Source: Parcubacteria group bacterium Athens0416_74
Lineage (GTDB): Bacteria; Patescibacteriota; Minisyncoccia; Phycocordibacterales; UBA2100
Direction of reading: 5' to 3'
Assembly (NCBI GenBank): GCA_007375785.1
Contig: VMEY01000014.1
Span: 1-10,810 of the forward strand
Length of the DNA stretch: 10,810 nucleotides
Below, piece by piece: positions 6,088 through 10,810 of this stretch. Position numbers and translations under genes: made by a program. The notes under the pieces were generated by a model. That model worked only from the letters and a program-made list of their open reading frames with translations, made no database searches and was not told the DNA's origin. How positions within the stretch are numbered: position 1 is the first letter of the stretch; each line of letters begins with the position of its first letter.

Positions 6088-8233
6088 TGTGTTCTCCACC
6101 TTCTGATGGCGTGAGACCCTTTCGTGCGGCCCACTCCGGATCAGCGGCTTTGATAGAGAGATTATAGCGTCCTTTCTCGTCTATTTCCTTGAGTACGACC
6201 GGTACAATGTCGCCAATCTTCACCGCTTCGGAAATGTTGCCGATGCGAAATGGTGCGACTTCGGATACGTGCACGAGGCCATCGGTGTTGGGGCCTATTT
6301 TCACGAAGGCGCCAAAGTCCATCATGCGCACGACCTCTCCCTCAAACTTCTCTCCGACCATGTACTCGCGGGTAAGGTCCACGATTTCTTTCATCGCCGC
6401 TTCGGCTGTACCATTGCGGCCCGTCACGAAGACAGTTCCATCGTCTTCAATCGTAATGTCGTCACAGAGTGTGCGCTCACGGATACCATTGATGGTCTTG
6501 CCTCCGGGACCGATGACGAGACCGATCTGGTCTACCTGCACTTTCGTGGTCAGTATTTTCGGTGCACGAGGGCTGATGTCAGTGCGCGGCTCCGGTATCG
6601 CGTTTTTGATGACACCGAGAATTTCCATGCGCGCTTTCTTTGCCTGTCGGAATGCCTCAGAGAGGACTGCGAGCGGCACACCTTCGACTTTGACGTCCAT
6701 CTGCATAGCAGTCACACCTACCTCAGTGCCGGCAACCTTGAAGTCCATGTCGCCGTGGTGGTCTTCTGGGCCCTGAATATCGGTGAGTACCTTGAAGGCT
6801 CCGGACTTCGCGTCCGACATCATACCCATCGCGATTCCGGCGACAGGGCGCGTGATTGGTACGCCCGCGTCCATGAGGGCGAGCGTGCCTGCGCATACGG
6901 TACCCATCGATGTGGAGCCGTTGGAAGCGAGACACTCAGACACGATGCGGACCGTGTACGGGAAGACTTCTTTGGTCGGCTGTACTGCACGGAGTGCTTT
7001 TTCAGCGAGTGCGCCGTGCCCGGTCGCTCTACGGTTGAGTCCTCCTACGCGGCCTGTTTCACCGACGGAAAACGGCGGGAAGTTGTAGTGGAGCATGAAC
7101 GACTTCTTTGTGTCCTGGTACTCGATGGTATCGATGAGCTGCGCATCGCCGGGACCGCCGAGTGTGAGCGCCGCAAGTACGTGTGTTTCACCGCGGTAGA
7201 AAAGGCCGCTCCCATGAATCACGGGTGAGAGTCCTCCCGCTTGCGCGAAGAGCGGGCGAATCTCATCGAATGCTCTTCCGTCGACACGCTTCCCTTCTTT
7301 GAGTGCGAGCTCGTGTACGTAGGCATCGACGCGGTCTTCATAGTGCGCGTCGAAACGCGCGGGTGCGACATGCTCAAACTTATCTTTGGCCGCTTTGACC
7401 CATTCTGACTTGAGGTCGTTGATGTCGTATTTCGTGAGGGAGCCCTTTGTAGCAAGGAGTTTTGGCATGACGAGCTCGTCGAAGTACTCGGCGACTTCAG
7501 CGGGAGTCTCCGGCGCGCTGTACGGTATTTTTTCCTTGCCAATCTCGCCGACAATCTGCTTTTGCCATGCCTGTATTTTTTCTATCTCTTCGGAGGCCTT
7601 GGCGAACGCTTTTTCTAGCGTCTCTTCGCTCACCTCGTTGGCACCGACTTCAATCATATTGATGAGTCCGTCTTTGCCGCAGGCGAGAAGATCCATGCGC
7701 ATACCCTCTGCCTCTCGCTCTTTGTATGTAGGATTGACGATAAATGTCTCGGGTTCACCGGCCGGTGAATCGCCGAGCTCAATGCGAACGGCGGATGCTG
7801 GACCATTCCACGGTATGTCCGATACAGCGAGCGCGAGCGATGCCGCATTGATGGCGAGCACGTCGGTGTCGTAGTCCTCGATGGAGAGCACGGTGATGAT
7901 GACCTGCACTTCGCGCTTCATTCCTTTCGGGAAGAGAGGTCGAATCGTGCGGTCGACCATACGGCCGGAGAGAATCGCTTCGTCCGACGGGCGTCCTTCT
8001 CGGCGCATAAAGCGCGAGCCCAAGATTGCACCTGCGGCGTAGAACTTTTCCTCATACTCGACGGTGAGTGGGAAATAGTCCTTGTCGCTCTCGCGGCCCA
8101 GGACTACCGTAGCGAGCACGGTGCTGTTGCCGAGTCGCATGAGCACCGACCCGTTGGTCTGGTTGGCCCAGTCGTTGAATTCTGCTGATAATGTCTGCCC
8201 TCCTATCTGGAGAGAAAATTCTTTCTTTTGCAT
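6050..8233 (-). CDS. pnp: polyribonucleotide nucleotidyltransferase (PNPase)
   Basis: Processive 3'-5' phosphorolysis of RNA to nucleoside diphosphates; cytosolic trimer. 727 residues from ATG 8233 (a GTG at 8239 would add two). Order: first RNase PH domain (about 5-230) with GRESDKDYFPLTVEYEEKFYAAG split across residues 46-68, helical linker (about 240-310), second RNase PH domain (about 312-545) with the active-site stretch EDHHGDMDF near 490-498 and TSMGTVCAGTLALMDAGVP near 441-459, KH domain (GPGGKTINGIRE, near 575-586) and S1 domain (about 628-698), then a short basic tail. Length and domain order are normal. A loop at about 156-161 (SPAGEP) is encoded by a 16-bp palindrome. No Shine-Dalgarno is evident, and the leader carries paired GC arms. 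It starts the downstream - strand gene run. Confidence 0.96.
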   Translation of the reverse strand: MQKKEFSLQIGGQTLSAEFNDWANQTNGSVLMRLGNSTVLATVVLGRESDKDYFPLTVEYEEKFYAAGAILGSRFMRREGRPSDEAILSGRMVDRTIRPLFPKGMKREVQVIITVLSIEDYDTDVLAINAASLALAVSDIPWNGPASAVRIELGDSPAGEPETFIVNPTYKEREAEGMRMDLLACGKDGLINMIEVGANEVSEETLEKAFAKASEEIEKIQAWQKQIVGEIGKEKIPYSAPETPAEVAEYFDELVMPKLLATKGSLTKYDINDLKSEWVKAAKDKFEHVAPARFDAHYEDRVDAYVHELALKEGKRVDGRAFDEIRPLFAQAGGLSPVIHGSGLFYRGETHVLAALTLGGPGDAQLIDTIEYQDTKKSFMLHYNFPPFSVGETGRVGGLNRRATGHGALAEKALRAVQPTKEVFPYTVRIVSECLASNGSTSMGTVCAGTLALMDAGVPITRPVAGIAMGMMSDAKSGAFKVLTDIQGPEDHHGDMDFKVAGTEVGVTAMQMDVKVEGVPLAVLSEAFRQAKKARMEILGVIKNAIPEPRTDISPRAPKILTTKVQVDQIGLVIGPGGKTINGIRERTLCDDITIEDDGTVFVTGRNGTAEAAMKEIVDLTREYMVGEKFEGEVVRMMDFGAFVKIGPNTDGLVHVSEVAPFRIGNISEAVKIGDIVPVVLKEIDEKGRYNLSIKAADPEWAARKGLTPSEGGEHNGRRDDRPKRRF
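7754..7769. repeat. perfect 16-bp palindrome inside pnp
   Basis: TTCACCGGCCGGTGAA is fully self-complementary. It encodes part of a SPAGEP loop in the first RNase PH domain. It resembles the PPAGG-encoding palindrome in purA in GC core and in lying in a loop, but the sequence is different; only one copy is seen here. Confidence 0.5.
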
Positions 8234-8247
8234 GAACACGTGCGTTT

Positions 8248-8305
8248 ACCCCGATTGTCTCGAGGGGTGACGGACAGATTTCAGCATTGACCCCACGGTC
8301 GGGGT
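8248..8305 (-). promoter_or_regulatory. pnp leader with four mutually complementary arms
   Basis: On the - strand, 5' to 3', the leader reads ACCCC (8305-8301), GGGGT (8294-8290), ACCCC (8268-8264), GGGGT (8252-8248). Arms 1:2 and 3:4 form two hairpins (loops of 6 and 11 bases); arms 2:3 can pair instead with a 21-base loop. The last arm ends 14 bases before the pnp ATG, where a ribosome would bind. In Escherichia coli PNPase controls its own mRNA through a leader hairpin, so similar autoregulation is plausible. The promoter itself was not identified. Confidence 0.4.
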
Positions 8306-8377
8306 AATCCTGCCTATCCGGCCGCCACGATTACTTTTAATGCGCTCACTATGCCACAAAGCGACTCTCGCTGCCAT

Positions 8378-8396
8378 GTACGCGCGTGCTGCGTAC
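8378..8396. promoter_or_regulatory. inverted repeat upstream of DUF475 gene
   Basis: GTACGC-N7-GCGTAC, a perfect 6-bp inverted repeat ending 11 bases before the proposed ATG. It could be an operator or an mRNA hairpin near the ribosome-binding region. There is no clear promoter match or Shine-Dalgarno beside it. Confidence 0.3.
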
Positions 8397-8407
8397 GCTG
8401 TGATACC

Positions 8408-9409
8408 ATGCCTCCCATCATGCGACTGTTTCTCATCCCATCGCTCGTTACGCTCGCAGCATTCATCGCCGCGTATTTCTGGGGCGGCTTCCCGGCGCTC
8501 TTTCTTGTGGGGCTTCTTGCCGTACTCGAAACGACGCTGTCTTTTGATAACGCCGTGGTCAATGCCAAGGTACTCCAGCGCATGTCACCTGTGTGGCAGG
8601 GCCGCTTTCTCACTTGGGGCATCCTCGTTGCGGTCTTCGGGACACGCTTCATTTTTCCCATCCTCATCGTCGCGGCTGCCGCCGGTCTCTCACCCTATGC
8701 GGTGACACTGCTCGCATTTTTCGACCCTGCAGCATACGGGGCCGAACTTGAACACGCGCATACGGCAATCGCCGCGTTCGGAAGTGCTTTCCTCCTCCTC
8801 GTGTCGCTCAAGTATTTTCTCAACGAAAGAAAGACCGTGCACTGGATAAAAGTAATCGAGAGGCACCTCTCGAAGTGGGGCGGCATCGAAGCAATAGAAA
8901 TCGCGCTTGTCCTTACCATACTCCTTGTCTGCGCATCTTTGATGCCTACTGAGGCGACGACACTGCTCTTCGCCGGCCTTATCGGCGTCGTCCTCTTCAT
9001 CGCGATCGAGGGCATTGCCCAATCTTTTGAAGTGGAAGGAGCATCGGTCGCCGCTGCGAGCGGGCTCGCTCTCTTTGTGTATCTCAACGTACTCGACTCC
9101 GCCTTTTCACTCGACGGCGTCGTCGGTGCGTTTGCAGTGACAAACAGCCTTCCCATCATCATCGCGGGTCTTGGTATCGGCGCACTCTTCGTGCGCACGT
9201 TTACGATTGCGCTCGTGCGCGCTAAGACGCTTGAAGCGCTCCCGTACCTCGAGCACGGTGCTCACTGGGCGATTTTTGGTCTCGCGCTCGCCATGCTTGC
9301 CAACATTTTTGTCCACGTACCAGAGACTATTACGGGCCTCATCGGACTCGTCTTCGTGGCGCTCGCCTATTGGTCGAGCCGCCGTGAGATTGGGCTTTCG
9401 AAAAAGTAG
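8408..9409 (+). CDS. DUF475 / TerC-superfamily integral membrane protein
   Basis: 333 residues from ATG 8408. An in-frame ATG at 8420 is equally possible, and a longer start at 8351 adds a Cys/Arg-rich, non-membrane leader that looks untranslated. About eight or nine hydrophobic helices span nearly the whole length. The family signature is visible in two related acidic motifs in membrane segments: LETTLSFDNAVVNAKVL near residues 40-56 and LDSAFSLDGVVGAFAVTN near 229-246. These are the TerC-type S-x-D-N/G residues thought to bind a metal ion. Characterised TerC relatives are linked to manganese or other metal efflux and to tellurite resistance; the substrate here is unknown. It is transcribed away from pnp and its stop codon abuts the stop of the convergent helicase gene. 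Confidence 0.85.
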   Translation: MPPIMRLFLIPSLVTLAAFIAAYFWGGFPALFLVGLLAVLETTLSFDNAVVNAKVLQRMSPVWQGRFLTWGILVAVFGTRFIFPILIVAAAAGLSPYAVTLLAFFDPAAYGAELEHAHTAIAAFGSAFLLLVSLKYFLNERKTVHWIKVIERHLSKWGGIEAIEIALVLTILLVCASLMPTEATTLLFAGLIGVVLFIAIEGIAQSFEVEGASVAAASGLALFVYLNVLDSAFSLDGVVGAFAVTNSLPIIIAGLGIGALFVRTFTIALVRAKTLEALPYLEHGAHWAIFGLALAMLANIFVHVPETITGLIGLVFVALAYWSSRREIGLSKK

Positions 9410-10810
9410 TTAGTCGAGGAGGAGTCGTGCAAGTCGGATGTCTTCAAACGAGTGCGCACCCTTGAGTGCTTTGAATATCGGCGTCAGCTGCATCGTTTTA
9501 TGCTTTTTAAACGCTGCGTGAATGGCGGCAAGTTTCTTTGCATCTTTTTTCCCTACAAGCGTCCGAATTTCTTTCTGTGTGAGTTCACCGCGCTCTTTGA
9601 GGACCTCCAGGTGCGAGATGATGGTCTCCGGCTTGAGGCTCCGCGCACCGGCGATTTCCTGAATCGATTTCGCTACACGCGCAAGCGAGAGCGTCGCTTC
9701 GTATGTGTCACCTTTCTCTTTTTCCTTGCGTCGAGCACCGCCTTTCGGGTTGCCGCCGATTGCGCTCACGAACGCGCCGGCAAAAGTCGCATGCTCGTCT
9801 TCGTCCATGCCCTCGAAGAGTTTCCGCGCGGAGGCGGACGACCATTTGAAATCGCGGTCGTGCGTGAGAATGTCGGGATGCACGTGAAGCGCGCGTTCGT
9901 TGTACCCGAGGAGATGGAGCGAACTGAGTGTGCGGACACGAGAAAGTGCTACGTACCCCTGCCCGTATTCAAATGCGGAAGAGAGATCCACCGCTGCCGC
10001 GTCGAGCGTCATGCCCTGACTTTTGTGCACGGTGATTGCCCACGCAAGTCGAAGGGGAATTTGGTTGATGCGGGCGAGCACTTTCCCCCCGTCGGTTATG
10101 GACCATTCTGCCGGCTCAACCTCGAGAGTCCTCCCTGCATTTGTTCGGACCAAGGGACCGCTCACACCGAAGCCGACCACCTCTCCGAGCGTGCCGTTGG
10201 CAAATGCACCCTCCATGCTGTTTTTCGTAAACATCACTCTCGCCCCCACCTTCAGCGTGAGTGTCTCAGGTGAGAGGCATCCGCGCTTCAGTGCCTCGAC
10301 AAGGTGCGGAGCCCCTTTTGAGAGCATGTAGTACATGTGCGCCTTGCCTCCGATGTGTTCGAGCCGCTGGTCGTTTTCGCGGTCCACGTTGGCGTTGTGC
10401 GTATAGAGGCGCGCGACGCTCTCCGGGAGCGATTCACCGTCGGATGCGCGCGATGAAAGTAATTCATGATGCTCATCGTCCACGGTTCCCTTACGGATTG
10501 CATCGAGGAGGCTGAGAAGTTCCGCATCACTCTGTCGATGCTGTTCAGAGAGGTAGCAGACGATGGGGTTGGCATCTTTCCATGCAGGTGAGGCAAATGC
10601 GAACGGCGAGCGCCTGGCCAGAGATGCACCGCTTCCGTCGAAGTCTATCGTCGCTTCTCGATCTTCTCGTGTTGAGACGGGCGGCAGTTGGTAGAAATCG
10701 CCAACAAACACAACCTGCATCCCGCCCCACGGCTTCTCGCTGTGCTTGAGAGCGCGTATCGCTTTTTCTGCCATGGAGAGCGTGCGCGCATCGATCATGG
10801 ACACCTCGTC
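9410..10810 (-). CDS. PIF1/RecD-like superfamily 1B DNA helicase with C-terminal HTH_40-like domain (5' end outside window)
   Basis: 466 residues are present; the frame enters at the right edge exactly at Walker B (DEVSMID), so the Walker A motif and N-terminus lie outside. Motifs in order: DEVSMID (II), VVFVGDFYQLPPV (III), YLSEQHRQ (IV), a GARVMFTKN/GTLGEVVGF strand pair (the usual 2B-region beta domain), ITVHKSQGMTLDAAAVDL (V) and GQGYVALSRVRTLSSLHLLG (VI). This is the PIF1 family: 5'-3' helicases acting on replication forks, G-quadruplexes and recombination intermediates. After a basic linker (GGARRKEKEKG), about residues 368-425 (SLARVAKSIQEIAGARSLKP then ETIISHLEVLKERGELT) resemble the HTH_40 helicase/RNase D C-terminal domain, probably DNA-binding. 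A second charged segment ends the protein. No terminator separates it from the DUF475 gene. Confidence 0.92.
   Translation of the reverse strand, partial: DEVSMIDARTLSMAEKAIRALKHSEKPWGGMQVVFVGDFYQLPPVSTREDREATIDFDGSGASLARRSPFAFASPAWKDANPIVCYLSEQHRQSDAELLSLLDAIRKGTVDDEHHELLSSRASDGESLPESVARLYTHNANVDRENDQRLEHIGGKAHMYYMLSKGAPHLVEALKRGCLSPETLTLKVGARVMFTKNSMEGAFANGTLGEVVGFGVSGPLVRTNAGRTLEVEPAEWSITDGGKVLARINQIPLRLAWAITVHKSQGMTLDAAAVDLSSAFEYGQGYVALSRVRTLSSLHLLGYNERALHVHPDILTHDRDFKWSSASARKLFEGMDEDEHATFAGAFVSAIGGNPKGGARRKEKEKGDTYEATLSLARVAKSIQEIAGARSLKPETIISHLEVLKERGELTQKEIRTLVGKKDAKKLAAIHAAFKKHKTMQLTPIFKALKGAHSFEDIRLARLLLD

Noticed and set aside
6269..7228. 319-codon + strand open frame antisense to pnp
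   Set aside because: Lies wholly within the highly conserved pnp gene; composition is Cys/His/Arg-rich as expected from the complement of GC-rich codons, and there is no ribosome site.
8351..8407. Longer DUF475 protein starting at ATG 8351
   Set aside because: The extra residues are Cys/Arg-rich and hydrophilic before the first membrane helix, and the stretch contains the GTACGC/GCGTAC repeat.
8240..8407. yybP-ykoY manganese riboswitch upstream of the TerC-like gene
   Set aside because: The conserved paired loops of that riboswitch are not seen; the only structures are short GC hairpins better placed for pnp.
9452..10273. 273-codon + strand open frame antisense to the helicase
   Set aside because: Shadow of a well-supported PIF1 coding sequence with no recognisable domain.
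1..10810. CRISPR array, transposon, integrase or phage module
   Set aside because: No regularly spaced repeats, transposase, integrase or structural phage genes are visible.

Overview
The window looks like a piece of a Candidate Phyla Radiation (Patescibacteria/Parcubacteria, perhaps Kaiserbacteria-like) genome. This is an inference from the short divergent PurA, the LysM-M23 envelope hydrolase, the Pro/Ala-rich single-pass membrane protein and the compact gene spacing. No marker RNA is present to prove it. Most of the window has GC in the 50s percent, but the first ~400 bases are clearly more AT-rich (about 42% by hand count of bases 1-420).

Layout. Bases 1-~400 hold an incomplete alpha/beta hydrolase (- strand) whose N-terminal coding runs into a sharp compositional break. 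On the other side, on the + strand, is a LysM+M23 murein hydrolase whose annotated N-terminus lies antisense to the hydrolase; this looks like a junction (assembly chimera or recombination point). Next on + is a short (339 aa) adenylosuccinate synthetase of archaeal/PurZ-like size with its own extended -10 promoter. A 16-bp interrupted palindrome occurs both beside that promoter and inside the gene. Bases 2465-2790 (- strand) hold a complete small transcription unit that is easily missed: a TTGACA promoter overlapped by a 7-bp inverted repeat, a strong Shine-Dalgarno, a 43-codon ORF and a rho-independent terminator.

Bases 2795-8233 are a run of - strand genes, in transcription order: pnp (polynucleotide phosphorylase, with a leader of four mutually complementary ACCCC/GGGGT arms), a membrane protein of unknown function whose start overlaps the pnp 3' end, a DksA/TraR-like RNA polymerase regulator with a lost zinc finger, and comM/yifB (MCM-like AAA+ ATPase linked to natural transformation). 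At 8408 a DUF475/TerC-superfamily membrane protein is transcribed divergently from pnp. It meets, stop codon against stop codon, a convergent PIF1-family helicase with a C-terminal HTH_40-like domain, cut by the right window edge at its Walker B motif.

Together the genes cover RNA turnover (PNPase), transcription control (DksA-like), DNA uptake/recombination (ComM, PIF1), cell-wall remodelling (M23), AMP synthesis from IMP (PurA) and probable metal transport (DUF475). I saw no tRNA, rRNA, CRISPR array, transposase or integrase. The most novel candidates are the 43-aa gene with its operator-like repeat, the PurZ-like P-loop of the PurA, and the pnp leader.
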